Origin: Bacillota bacterium
GTDB lineage: Bacteria; Bacillota_I; Bacilli_A; Erysipelotrichales; Erysipelotrichaceae
Reading direction: 5' to 3'
DNA: 60,561 nt
NCBI GenBank assembly: GCA_023388995.1
Contig: JAEWFD010000014.1
Coordinates: forward strand, 1-60,561
Under the pieces are notes generated by a model. The model saw only the letters and a list, made by a program, of their open reading frames with translations. It made no database searches and had not been told where the DNA came from. This document shows positions 43,083 through 52,139 of this stretch, in pieces (position 1 is the first letter of the stretch; every line of letters begins with the position of its first letter). The position numbers and the translations under genes are program-made.

Positions 43083-44468
43083 ATGAAGCAGCGGATGTGG
43101 TCTTTTGTTCTTATTTGCATTATCCTATGGGGCTGTCAATCTGATCGTTTTGCGTGGAAGGAATTTCAGGCTAACCATCAAAACTCCCTCCAAACATCTG
43201 CTTGGAGCACGAACGAGCGGCAGCTATTCAAATCCTATCTTTCACCAAATCAAGAGTCCTCATTTGATGATGATCTGCTTAGTCAGATGATGGCGGATGT
43301 TGATGATATGCCTATCACAACCGAAGAAGCCAAACAAGATGTAGAAATCTTATTCCGACTTCTTCAAGAAGCCTATGCCGGATATCAATATTTTGGCGGC
43401 GATGCAATATTTTCCGTTTTAAAGCAAGAAATACAGCTAGCCGTTGAGCAGTCCTCCGCTATTTCTGATGATTTCCCGGTGATTTTGCAATCACATTTTA
43501 AACCATATATCCAAGATGGTCATTTTGTGGTAGGCACAGTTCCATTAAGTACCAAAGTAAATCTTTACTACGATACTGCCAATACCTTTTCTTCGGCAGA
43601 TATCGCTTTTTCTTCCGATATATTACGGCTTTCACCAGCTATCACCAATGAAGGCAAACTTGTGTATCGTTTGACCGTGCTGAGCACCGAACAACCAGTA
43701 TTGCCTGCCACCCTAATGATTCAAGGATCAGAAAAAAAGCTTTCTTGGGCACAACTGGGCACAGCAGAAGTTGATTCTGCCATTGCTTTTCAGGAAACAA
43801 CCATTCAAGGCATTCCTGTTCTTTCTTCCTCCCATTTTTTTACGGAAAAAGCAGAAGAAGATCTGCAAGCTTTGGCAAATGCCGGCGAACACTACCAGAA
43901 CCAATCTGTATTCATCATTGATTTGCGCGGCAACCAGGGTGGTGATAGTTCCTATGCTGCAGCCTTTCTCGCAAATTATTTAAACGAACAAGCAGAAGCC
44001 AAAATACTGTATGCGCAGCGATTCTCTAAACCGCTAGCTTATTTTGCACAGCATGGGACCGGGGAATACCGCTATACCCAAGAGCAGGCGGATTACTTTC
44101 AGGAAGAACGTTCCTGGTGGATGTCCAGTCAATTGGATGGCAAAAAGCAAAACCACGATAATACGATCTTTGTCTTGATGGACCAAAATACAGCATCTTC
44201 TGCCGAAACCTTTATACAATTGCTGCGTCCTCTTGCAAACGTCTATTTGGTTGGCAGCAACACCAGAGGAAGTTCCGCATTCGGCAACGTATGTTACTTC
44301 TTTTACCTGCCTCATTCCAACACCAGAATAGGCTTTGGGACATCCATGCAGTTTTTCCAAACCATGGAACGCACCGAAGGGGTCGGAATCCTACCGGATT
44401 TGATTGTGGAGCCAGAGGATGCCCTAGATGCTGTAGTTGCATTGATTCAGCGCTATAAACTTCGCTAG
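43083..44468 (+). CDS. S41-family peptidase-like lipoprotein
   Basis: The 461-residue protein has a lipoprotein signal (LICIILWGCQSD, Cys18), a variable region to about 270 and an S41 (Ctp/tail-specific protease-like) catalytic domain (about 275-450). The DLRGNQGGDS segment and the TASSAE motif with the likely nucleophile Ser372 are visible. No PDZ domain is apparent. It is probably anchored outside the membrane. Confidence 0.8.
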   Translation: MKQRMWSFVLICIILWGCQSDRFAWKEFQANHQNSLQTSAWSTNERQLFKSYLSPNQESSFDDDLLSQMMADVDDMPITTEEAKQDVEILFRLLQEAYAGYQYFGGDAIFSVLKQEIQLAVEQSSAISDDFPVILQSHFKPYIQDGHFVVGTVPLSTKVNLYYDTANTFSSADIAFSSDILRLSPAITNEGKLVYRLTVLSTEQPVLPATLMIQGSEKKLSWAQLGTAEVDSAIAFQETTIQGIPVLSSSHFFTEKAEEDLQALANAGEHYQNQSVFIIDLRGNQGGDSSYAAAFLANYLNEQAEAKILYAQRFSKPLAYFAQHGTGEYRYTQEQADYFQEERSWWMSSQLDGKKQNHDNTIFVLMDQNTASSAETFIQLLRPLANVYLVGSNTRGSSAFGNVCYFFYLPHSNTRIGFGTSMQFFQTMERTEGVGILPDLIVEPEDALDAVVALIQRYKLR

Positions 44469-44474
44469 CATACG

Positions 44475-44503
44475 TAAAAGCCGCAAGATGTTCACTTGCG
44501 GCT
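44475..44503 (-). terminator. terminator of the lipoprotein gene
   Basis: Minus strand AGCCGCAAG-tgaacat-CTTGCGGCT followed by TTTTAC. Confidence 0.75.
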
Positions 44504-44525
44504 ATCATTGTAATTCTATAATTTT

Positions 44526-45326
44526 TTACTTCGCTTTGGAGATAAACATGGCATAGGTATCACCATTATCCCATTCTACTTCAAAGCCGTTTTTCTTAAA
44601 CACATAGATACTTCCATCATTACGAACACTCTCAAATCCCTCATCGTCGGTATTTGCTGTTCCATTCACGTAGACACCATCAATCAGCTTCCATAAAGAA
44701 GTTGCGAACTCTTTATCCCCGGAAATGAAGTAAATAGCTTCCAGAACCACATTAATTTTCTTGGTCATTGCAGCGGATTCATTCTTATTTGTCCGCCATT
44801 CAAATACATGCAAGCCATAGCGGCCATCATCATTATAAATCAGTTGGGCAACAGATGGTCTTTCATCGGAAACTGAAGCAATACCATCATAATAAAATTC
44901 ATAACCTAAAACTTTTTCCAGATATGTATTTAGCTTATCCCGGTTCGCTTCAAATGTAGCTGAAGCACTGAGTGACGGACGACCGGATTGACTGGATAGA
45001 ACACCAGCTTTCACAGTACCTGTATTTCCGGCAGGCTTCGTGGTTTGGGAAGTTGCTGGCGTCGTTACTTCTGCTTTTGCAGTAGTAGTTGTTTCAGCAG
45101 GTGTCTTCACATCTGCTTTTGTGGTTGTAGCAGCTGTAGTCTCTTTTGTTTCTTCTTTTGGAGCACTGGTTACAGCTGGCGTTCCTGTTTCCGTTTTCGG
45201 GGCAGCAGTTGTTTGATTCAGCACTTCCGATGATTTAGGAGTATCCTTTTGCTCCGTATTAGAACTGCAAGCCGTAAGGCTCAGCAAAGATACAACGAGC
45301 AGAACAGCAATGGTATTTCGTTTCAT
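44526..45326 (-). CDS. lipoprotein with Thr/Ala-rich linker
   Basis: The 266-residue protein has a signal with lipobox LTAC (Cys near residue 20), about 90 residues of low-complexity Thr/Ala/Lys/Glu linker and a C-terminal globular domain (about 115-266) with aromatic-rich strands (YEFYYDGIASVSDERPS). ATG 45326 has GAAAGGAAAG upstream. No known family was recognised. The linker type resembles the surface protein at 53921-56074, perhaps a shared wall-spanning design. Confidence 0.75.
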   Translation of the reverse strand: MKRNTIAVLLVVSLLSLTACSSNTEQKDTPKSSEVLNQTTAAPKTETGTPAVTSAPKEETKETTAATTTKADVKTPAETTTTAKAEVTTPATSQTTKPAGNTGTVKAGVLSSQSGRPSLSASATFEANRDKLNTYLEKVLGYEFYYDGIASVSDERPSVAQLIYNDDGRYGLHVFEWRTNKNESAAMTKKINVVLEAIYFISGDKEFATSLWKLIDGVYVNGTANTDDEGFESVRNDGSIYVFKKNGFEVEWDNGDTYAMFISKAK

Positions 45327-45491
45327 TTTCTTTCCTTTCAGGGCGTACATTTATGTACTTGTCATATAACATTTACAATGTTATTACGGGAAAATTTAAT
45401 TGTCAAGAAATAATACTATAAAATTTATACTTGTTAGCCGTAAATGAGAAATATTCTCCAACCCGTTTTGTTTATACCAAGCAATAGGCAT

Positions 45492-45520
45492 AAAAAATGA
45501 ACAGCTGGTGCTGTTCATTT
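45492..45520 (-). terminator. terminator of the mannitol-class PTS operon
   Basis: Minus strand AAATGAACAGC-acca-GCTGTTCATTT followed by TTTA. Confidence 0.85.
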
Positions 45521-45531
45521 GATCGTTTTTA

Positions 45532-46794
45532 TTAAGCAACTTGGAAGTGTTCCAGCAAAATAGCCTCAGCTTCTGCATTCCACAAACCATCGTGGCGTTC
45601 TACACTTTCATATAGCTTCGCATAGAGCGGATCATTGTCTTTCAGCTTGCCGAAATCATCAATCGCTGTAAGCGGCATTTCAATATGGGTGTAAATCAGC
45701 TTCTTGCCGCCACCTAGTTCCGGTAAGTTCATAGTAGTATCTGCTACAGCGTCCAAGCCACCGATATGGGTAACCATCAGCGATGGATTGATCTTATTTT
45801 TGCTTGCCAAATCCAATGCTTCAATTAAATCATCGGTATTGCCGCCGGTAGAACCCATGATATGGGTGCTTGTATAGTGGACGTTATACAGGTTGATCAA
45901 TGCCCGGAAGTTTTTATCCGTTGGTCCGGCAAAGAAATTCAGACATCCGTCAAAGGCCAGCAATTGATCTGCTTGTTCCACAAGCGGCGCAATTGGTACA
46001 TACACAAAAACGTCATCATAGCCCTTGCCATCTGTAAGAGCCATCAACCCTGCAAGCTGATCCGGCAACTCTGTCGGGTTCACATAATGCAGCGTAATTC
46101 CCGCTTTCGCTACCTTTTCTTCGCTCAAGACTTTACGAGCACGCGCCAGACGCTCTTCGCTGACATCCGTTACTATAATCTTCGCTGGTTTCTTATCCAA
46201 TGCCATTGCATAATCGATAGCACCAAGCCCCATCGGTCCTGTACCACCCATAATCAATAGATTGCCACCTTCTTTGATGCCCATTTCATGATTGTAATTT
46301 TGCTTATTGGTATGGTAGTTGGCATGATACCCTCCAATAATGCAAGACATTGGTTCACCTAGAGAAGCATTAAAGTATCCATCTCCATCATATTTCAACA
46401 AGCATCCTAATTCCATTACTTCCTGCGGGATAATGCAGTAAGTGCAATCGCCGCCGAAAAATTCATACGAATATCCCGGAGATGCTAAACTTCCTTTATA
46501 GTTCAGTGCAGGCTGCAAAGAGAATTTCTCTCCCGCCTGAAATTGATCTTGCCATTTTGCACCAACCTCAACAATCACCCCAGCCATTTCATGGCCGATG
46601 ATAATCGGATTGGTATCAATATTCTGCGGAACACGTTTATGTGCTTTTCCTTGCTTCACTGTTTTATAAGTAGACATGCAAATACTGTCAGTAACTACTT
46701 TAACCAAGATTTCATCATGTTGAATGGCAGGCAATTCAAATTCTTCTAATCGCAAATCATCGACACCGTATAGTCTAACTGCTTTTGTTTTCAT
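45532..46794 (-). CDS. Zn-dependent polyol/sorbose-phosphate dehydrogenase (SorE-like MDR)
   Basis: The 420-residue medium-chain dehydrogenase has SICMSTYKTVKQGKAHKR, the catalytic-zinc region GHEMAGVIVEVG, and the Rossmann loop LIMGGTGPMGLGAIDYA. Length and sequence resemble L-sorbose-1-phosphate reductase. It is the last gene of the mannitol-class PTS operon, 1 nt after the PfkB-like gene. The reaction is interconversion of a hexitol phosphate and a ketose phosphate. Which carbon is oxidised cannot be read. Confidence 0.82.
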   Translation of the reverse strand: MKTKAVRLYGVDDLRLEEFELPAIQHDEILVKVVTDSICMSTYKTVKQGKAHKRVPQNIDTNPIIIGHEMAGVIVEVGAKWQDQFQAGEKFSLQPALNYKGSLASPGYSYEFFGGDCTYCIIPQEVMELGCLLKYDGDGYFNASLGEPMSCIIGGYHANYHTNKQNYNHEMGIKEGGNLLIMGGTGPMGLGAIDYAMALDKKPAKIIVTDVSEERLARARKVLSEEKVAKAGITLHYVNPTELPDQLAGLMALTDGKGYDDVFVYVPIAPLVEQADQLLAFDGCLNFFAGPTDKNFRALINLYNVHYTSTHIMGSTGGNTDDLIEALDLASKNKINPSLMVTHIGGLDAVADTTMNLPELGGGKKLIYTHIEMPLTAIDDFGKLKDNDPLYAKLYESVERHDGLWNAEAEAILLEHFQVA

Positions 46795-47736
46795 TTACAT
46801 GACCTCCAATTGTTCTAAATGAACTTGTTTCATCAATTCAGCTACTACTTCATAGTCAGCAGGATTTGTGCCTTCTTGCATTACGGCACCGGCTCCGCTT
46901 GCCATTGCCAGACGAATCATCGCTTCCAAGGAATCCTTGCGCTCCAGTGAAACAGCAATTGCTGCAACCATGGCATCCCCGGCTCCTACTGTTGACTTTA
47001 CATCTACTTTCAGCCCTGTGCTCTTCCACACTTGCGTGGAATTCACGAACAATGCACCGTCTTTTCCCATGGAAACAACAACGAGTTTCACTTGATGTAC
47101 CAATAGCTGGCGGGCACATCCAATAATTTGTTCCTGAGTCATCGTTTCTTCCGCTAAACCAAAATACTTTGCTAACTCATACGTGTTTGGCTTAATTACT
47201 GCCGGGCCGGCCACAACTGCATGTCCAAATGCTTCCCCATCTGCATCCAAAATCACCTGCAGCTGATTCTTCTTGAAATCCTGTATGAGATTGGCATATG
47301 TCTCCTTTGGCAAAGATGGCGGAATGCTTCCGGAAATCACCACGATATCATTTGGTTTTGCGGTATGCACAACCAAATTTGTCAGTTGGTGAATTTCTTT
47401 GCTTGTGAGAACAGGACCACTTTCATTCAGTTCTGTCAAACGTCCTTGAGAATCTACCAGCTTGAGATTTTCTCTTGTCATTCCGCGAATTTCAATCATC
47501 TTATCCTCAATTTGCTGCTCTGCCAATGCTTCTTTGATGAACTGCCCGGTTGCTCCCCCCAGAAATCCCGTAGCAATTGACTGCCCGCCTAATTTCTTAA
47601 TGGTTTTAGATACATTGATCCCTTTCCCCCCGGCATCCCGCTTTACCCGCTCCAGCCTGTTTAATCCATACAGCTGCACATGTTCCAGCTGTGCTGTCTT
47701 GTCAATAGCAGGATTTAATGTAATGGTGATAATCAT
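46795..47736 (-). CDS. 1-phosphofructokinase family kinase (PfkB)
   Basis: The 313-residue ribokinase-fold enzyme has NPAIDKTAQLE, PfkB signature 1 (DAGGKGINVSKTIKKLGG) and signature 2 with the catalytic base (VGAGDAMVAAIA). LacC, FruK and IolC-like members share it; NPAIDKT and AGGKGINVS favour fructose-1-P or tagatose-6-P kinases. Its start overlaps the EIIBA stop (ATGA). It probably makes a hexose bisphosphate from the product of the downstream dehydrogenase. Confidence 0.85.
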   Translation of the reverse strand: MIITITLNPAIDKTAQLEHVQLYGLNRLERVKRDAGGKGINVSKTIKKLGGQSIATGFLGGATGQFIKEALAEQQIEDKMIEIRGMTRENLKLVDSQGRLTELNESGPVLTSKEIHQLTNLVVHTAKPNDIVVISGSIPPSLPKETYANLIQDFKKNQLQVILDADGEAFGHAVVAGPAVIKPNTYELAKYFGLAEETMTQEQIIGCARQLLVHQVKLVVVSMGKDGALFVNSTQVWKSTGLKVDVKSTVGAGDAMVAAIAVSLERKDSLEAMIRLAMASGAGAVMQEGTNPADYEVVAELMKQVHLEQLEVM

Positions 47737-48488
47737 AGCTCATCCTCACTGGTCAACAGCCGATGAATCGTTTCCGCGCTCTGACAGCGAACGACTTGAT
47801 CCACAACCTCCATATCCCCAAGTTTGGTGGCGATGTTAGCCAGAATATTCATATGAGCATCATTCAATGCTCCAATTCCGATCACGATCCGAACCAAATT
47901 CCCTTCCCAGTCAATGCCTTCCGGATAAATCATCACGACAATTCCGGTTTGCATTACTTCCTCTTTTACATCATACTCACCGTGTGGTATTGCAATATCA
48001 TTGCCAATATAAGTGGTTAACGATGCGTCACGACGAAGCATACCCGCAATATATCCTTCTCTCACATATCCCGATTGCACCAGAAGTTTCCCCGCTTGTA
48101 CAATTGCATCCTTGTGATCTGCAGCCTTGCAGTTCAATTTAATATTGCTTAATTCCAGGATTTCCTTTTTTTGTTTTTGCAATCCCATAAGTTCTTCCAC
48201 AATCCTTTCATATTGACTTTTTTCCATAAAATTATGGATCTCGAAAATTCTTGCCTGTTCATGATCTTTGCGTATTCGCGGCGCAAAATTGTGATGTGTC
48301 ACAATTTTTTGTGCTGTTGGCGGAATCTCATCGACCGCAGCATTTTTGACACGAATTTGGATGTTATGTTGTTGAAGCTGTCTCGAAAGCAAAGATGCAC
48401 CTAAAGCGCTGGAACCCATTCCCGCGTCACATACAAAATAGATTGTATCAATTACTTCTACATGTTTTGTTTTTTTCCGAAACAACAT
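47733..48488 (-). CDS. PTS EIIB-EIIA fusion, mannitol class
   Basis: The 251-residue protein has an N-terminal EIIB-Mtl domain (about 1-95) with phospho-Cys in VCDAGMGSSALGA and a C-terminal EIIA-Mtl domain (about 105-251) with the phospho-His in DIAIPHGEYDVK. ATG 48488 follows AGGTG by about 7 nt, better than the GTG nine bases upstream. The permease at 50609 has its own EIIB, so the system has a duplicate B domain. Phosphate would pass HPr to EIIA to one of the two EIIB domains. Confidence 0.88.
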   Translation of the reverse strand: MLFRKKTKHVEVIDTIYFVCDAGMGSSALGASLLSRQLQQHNIQIRVKNAAVDEIPPTAQKIVTHHNFAPRIRKDHEQARIFEIHNFMEKSQYERIVEELMGLQKQKKEILELSNIKLNCKAADHKDAIVQAGKLLVQSGYVREGYIAGMLRRDASLTTYIGNDIAIPHGEYDVKEEVMQTGIVVMIYPEGIDWEGNLVRIVIGIGALNDAHMNILANIATKLGDMEVVDQVVRCQSAETIHRLLTSEDEL

Positions 48489-48497
48489 CAAGGGCAC

Positions 48498-50588
48498 CTA
48501 ACTTTCATATAAATACTCTTCTAAAAACTGTACCAGCACTTGTTCCAAGTGGTTTTTTATTTCCGTTTCATCCTCATATTCCAGTGCATTGCGATAGTCA
48601 TCCTGCTCCATAATACCACGGCTGACTGCGCTCATTACTTCGCGTACAATTCGCTCTGCTTTTCTTGGTACCAGCATAACTACCAGAAAATGAATACCTG
48701 CCATTTCCTCAACTTGGAACGTTCCGCCCCGTGGCCGGTAGACTTGGAAGTGAACTTCCTCAACACCCTCTGTTTGCGCATGAAGCAAATAAAAATGATA
48801 TGGCAAGTACAGTGTTTCGCCGATGGCTTCCCGCTCCAGAATGTCATGGTAGATCTTGCTGCCGCTTTTGCTGGAGTTGCCAATCCGATAACCAATAAAT
48901 TCCATGATATCTTGTTTGCTCCAAGTCGGTTCAAGCTCTGCGACACAGAAGTTTTTGGTAATTTGAAGCATAGCGCTAGTCATCACATGCAAATCTTGCA
49001 GCTGCCTTGTAAAGCTGGATACACTCCGCTCTGTCAGCTGTTTTTTCGTTATAGGAACACTGGCAATCAGATGTTCCAAGGAATCGATATCTTGTTTTCC
49101 CAAAAGAGGATTTACAATCAAAAATGGTTTATGATAGACCTCAATCGCAAACGTCGATACCAGCAAATCCAAATGCGGTTCCTGCGATGGCAATTCACTG
49201 ACTGACAGCGACTGCACTTCTACTTTTGACTTAAAGATCGATTTGATCCGCGCCGACAGCAAGGAAGAAGTACCAATTCCGCTGGAGCAGATAACACCGA
49301 CTTTTACAATTCTGCTGCTGGTTACCGCAAACTTCTGCCGTTCAATGGCTGCTCCGAAGTGCATGGCAATGAAACCAATTTCTGCGTCAGGCAGGCCATA
49401 GCCAAGTGTTTGTTCAAAGACATCGGATGTCTTTTTCGTTTTCTCAAAGGTAGCAGCATACAATTCCTGCAATTGCGATAGCAAGGGATTATGAATCGGC
49501 AAATGATGTTGCAGGCGAACCAGCGTCGGACGCAGGTGCGCATACAATCCTTGAATGAACTCTTCATCCTTCTTCAAGTGATATTCGCCCGCCGGGTCAA
49601 ATACATCAATCATCTTGTAAATCAAGGTCAGAATCTGCATTCTGTCTTTGCCTTGCTCGGAAACCGAATCATCCATATCCTGCACGGTACGCAATTTCGC
49701 ACCCTTTAAATGCATGGCAATAAAGGCAACTTCGGCTTGGGGTATATGGATGGAAAATTCCTGTTCCAGCAGTTTAGCCATTTGTTTGGCCCGCTCATAG
49801 CATGGATCCTGAATTACCAGTTTCATGATATCTTCATTGCCTGAAATTTCCTCTTGCTTCAAGATCCGGTCAATGGCTACTGTCAAATGAATAATGAGTC
49901 CCACATAAGAGCTTTGGGCATAGCGAAATAACAGCAGTTCCTTGCGATTTTCTCTGAAGACACTTAGCACTCGTTTCAGAATCGTCTGATTCAATAAATG
50001 CAGGATACTGTGCTCACGTGTTTGGAAGAAGATTTCATCAAGCAGCGTCTCTTCATTGCCGCCGGTATAAGATTCCTGCAAGCTTTCATACAAGATATCG
50101 CCAATTGCTTTGCGATAAGCTTCTTCCTCTCCTATTAATTCAATTCCCACACCAGGTGTCCTTTGAATTATAAGGGAATGCTTCTGAAACCATGGTTCAA
50201 TACAATCCAGATCGTTGGATATCGTAGCTTCCGATACCTTCAGTTTATCGGCATAATAAAATAGCTTTTGCAGTTCCTTGCTTTTCAGCAGCTCCAAGGT
50301 CAGCAGCTGCTGGCGTTCTTTACGATCCAAAAACCCATGACTATGGGCCTTCAGATACAAGCGCAAGCTGTCTTTGTTTTCTTCAAAGCCCATCAAGGCA
50401 ATTCCTTTGCCTTTTCTGGTCTCTACCTGCAAGTCGTATTCTTTCAACACTGCCTCCAGTCCCTTCAACTCCCGAAATACGGTTCTCCGGGAAATATCGG
50501 CAAGCTGGGCAAAAGATAAAACGGTGATGTAATCATCCCGTTCTAAAAGGATCTTCAGCATCTTGATCGCTCTAGCACTTAATTGCAT
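48498..50588 (-). CDS. mtlR: MtlR-like PTS-regulated transcriptional activator
   Basis: The 696-residue protein has an N-terminal HTH pair (residues 5-100), two PRDs (about 175-400, with His in EVAFIAMHLKG and EIGFIAMHFGA), an EIIB-Gat-like domain with CSSGIGTSSLLSARI near residue 425, and a C-terminal EIIA-Mtl-like domain (from about 540). The complete MtlR order makes it the operon activator, controlled by PTS phosphorylation. It lies between EIIA and permease genes. Confidence 0.9.
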   Translation of the reverse strand: MQLSARAIKMLKILLERDDYITVLSFAQLADISRRTVFRELKGLEAVLKEYDLQVETRKGKGIALMGFEENKDSLRLYLKAHSHGFLDRKERQQLLTLELLKSKELQKLFYYADKLKVSEATISNDLDCIEPWFQKHSLIIQRTPGVGIELIGEEEAYRKAIGDILYESLQESYTGGNEETLLDEIFFQTREHSILHLLNQTILKRVLSVFRENRKELLLFRYAQSSYVGLIIHLTVAIDRILKQEEISGNEDIMKLVIQDPCYERAKQMAKLLEQEFSIHIPQAEVAFIAMHLKGAKLRTVQDMDDSVSEQGKDRMQILTLIYKMIDVFDPAGEYHLKKDEEFIQGLYAHLRPTLVRLQHHLPIHNPLLSQLQELYAATFEKTKKTSDVFEQTLGYGLPDAEIGFIAMHFGAAIERQKFAVTSSRIVKVGVICSSGIGTSSLLSARIKSIFKSKVEVQSLSVSELPSQEPHLDLLVSTFAIEVYHKPFLIVNPLLGKQDIDSLEHLIASVPITKKQLTERSVSSFTRQLQDLHVMTSAMLQITKNFCVAELEPTWSKQDIMEFIGYRIGNSSKSGSKIYHDILEREAIGETLYLPYHFYLLHAQTEGVEEVHFQVYRPRGGTFQVEEMAGIHFLVVMLVPRKAERIVREVMSAVSRGIMEQDDYRNALEYEDETEIKNHLEQVLVQFLEEYLYES

Positions 50589-50608
50589 GATTACACCACC
50601 TTAGTTTC

Positions 50609-51973
50609 TTATAATCGTTTAATTTGCTCTATGATTTCGTCGTATTCATTGCCGCCCATGAAGTTGGTGATCGGGAAGATCGTTTTGTTTGGAAATTTTG
50701 ATCTTACGCGGTCAACCAAGGAAGAATGCGTTACGATTACATCGGAAGAACTTGGAATATCTTCAATTGCATAGTGATTTACTTTAATGTCAATCCCAGC
50801 TTGTTTTAATTTTTTGCCAAGTGTAGTAGCACCCATAGCGCTGGATCCCATTCCTGCATCACATGCAAACGCTACGGAAGAAATTTTTACTTTTACTGCT
50901 TCCACAACACCTTTTGCTTGTGCTTTCGCATCTTGGACTTTTGCTTTGGCAGCATCCAAATCTTCTTCTTTGTCAGTCAGCTTCAAGATAAAGCTTGCTG
51001 CCAGGAAAGAAACAAGAGCACCCAGAACAACACCGACGATAACACCAAGGTAAGAATTACGTTCTGTCATCGCCAAGATTGCAAAGATACTGCCTGGAGA
51101 TGCCGGGGAAGTCAATCCGCCGCCAAACATTGTAAATCCTAGAACACCTGCACCACCACCAAGGATCATTGCAATCACAAGAAGTGGATTCATCAATACA
51201 TATGGGAAGTAAATTTCATGGATACCGCCAAGGAAGTGAATAATAATTGCTCCCGGAGCAGATTCTTTAGCCATACCTTTACCAACAAGCATATAAGCAA
51301 GCAGCAATCCTAGACCAGGTCCTGGATTTGCTTCAATTAAGAAGAATACAGACTTACCAATTTCAGCAACTTGCTGAACCCCTAGCGGACCAAACACACC
51401 ATGGTTAATTGCGTTATTCAAGAATAGAATTTTCGCAGGCTCTACAAAGATAGAAGTAAGTGGCAGCAATTTGTTGTCTACGAAGAAACCTACAGCTGCA
51501 CCCATGAAATCGTTAATTGCCAAGGCAATTGGATTAATACCAACTAATGCGATACATGCCAGGACTGCTCCCACAATCCCTGCTGAGAAGTTGTTGACCA
51601 GCATTTCAAATCCAGCCGGAATTTTCCCCTCAAACATTTGGTCAACTTTTTTGATGACATATCCACCGGCAGGACCGGCAAACATTGCACCTAGGAACAT
51701 CGGAACGGTTGCACCAACAAGTACCCCCATTGTTGTAATTGTACCTACGACTGCTCCTCTGGTACCATGCACTGCTTTACCACCGGTATAACCGATCAAA
51801 AGCGGCAGCAGATATGTGATCATAGGTCCTACCAAAGTCGCAAATTTTTCATTTGGTAACCATCCGGTAGGAATAAATAGTGCTGTGATGAATCCCCAAG
51901 CAATAAAGGCGCCGATATTCGGCATTACCATTCCGCTCAAGAACCGTCCAAATCGTTGAATGTTCTCTTTCAT
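50609..51973 (-). CDS. mtlA: PTS EIICB permease, mannitol class
   Basis: The 454-residue protein has eight to ten membrane helices of EIIC-Mtl (LSGMVMPNIGAFIAWGFITA; IIHFLGGIHEIYFPYVLMNP with the conserved GGIHEIYFPY). A charged linker of Lys/Ala (about 340-370) and a C-terminal EIIB domain with phospho-Cys in FACDAGMGSSAMGA follow. ATG 51973 has AGAAGGAGAGTT upstream. It imports and phosphorylates a hexitol. First gene of the operon under a sigma-A promoter. Confidence 0.9.
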   Translation of the reverse strand: MKENIQRFGRFLSGMVMPNIGAFIAWGFITALFIPTGWLPNEKFATLVGPMITYLLPLLIGYTGGKAVHGTRGAVVGTITTMGVLVGATVPMFLGAMFAGPAGGYVIKKVDQMFEGKIPAGFEMLVNNFSAGIVGAVLACIALVGINPIALAINDFMGAAVGFFVDNKLLPLTSIFVEPAKILFLNNAINHGVFGPLGVQQVAEIGKSVFFLIEANPGPGLGLLLAYMLVGKGMAKESAPGAIIIHFLGGIHEIYFPYVLMNPLLVIAMILGGGAGVLGFTMFGGGLTSPASPGSIFAILAMTERNSYLGVIVGVVLGALVSFLAASFILKLTDKEEDLDAAKAKVQDAKAQAKGVVEAVKVKISSVAFACDAGMGSSAMGATTLGKKLKQAGIDIKVNHYAIEDIPSSSDVIVTHSSLVDRVRSKFPNKTIFPITNFMGGNEYDEIIEQIKRL

Positions 51974-52016
51974 AACTCTCCTTCTTTCTTTCACGCAACT
52001 ACGCGTTTCTATGCTC

Positions 52017-52045
52017 ATTATATGAACGATGCAAGTATTTTTCAA
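52017..52045 (-). promoter_or_regulatory. promoter of the mannitol-class PTS operon
   Basis: Minus strand TTGAAA (52045-52040), 17 bp, TATAAT (52022-52017), about 40 nt before the permease start. Confidence 0.75.
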
Positions 52046-52094
52046 ATAAAGGAAACGCAAGTTTGACACTCTTTCATAGTGCCATTTCTAAAAA

Positions 52095-52108
52095 AGAAAG
52101 CGATTACA
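52095..52108 (-). promoter_or_regulatory. cre site (CcpA operator)
   Basis: The minus strand TGTAATCGCTTTCT fully matches the consensus TGWAANCGNTNNCW. It lies about 50 bp upstream of the -35, a position also used for activation, so the sign of control is unclear. Confidence 0.55.
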
Positions 52109-52139
52109 ATGAGAATCCCCACGAAACTCCCATATTTTA

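Noticed and set aside
48540..49205. Plus-strand frame of 221 codons
   Set aside because: It is antisense to mtlR, which has a full domain set.
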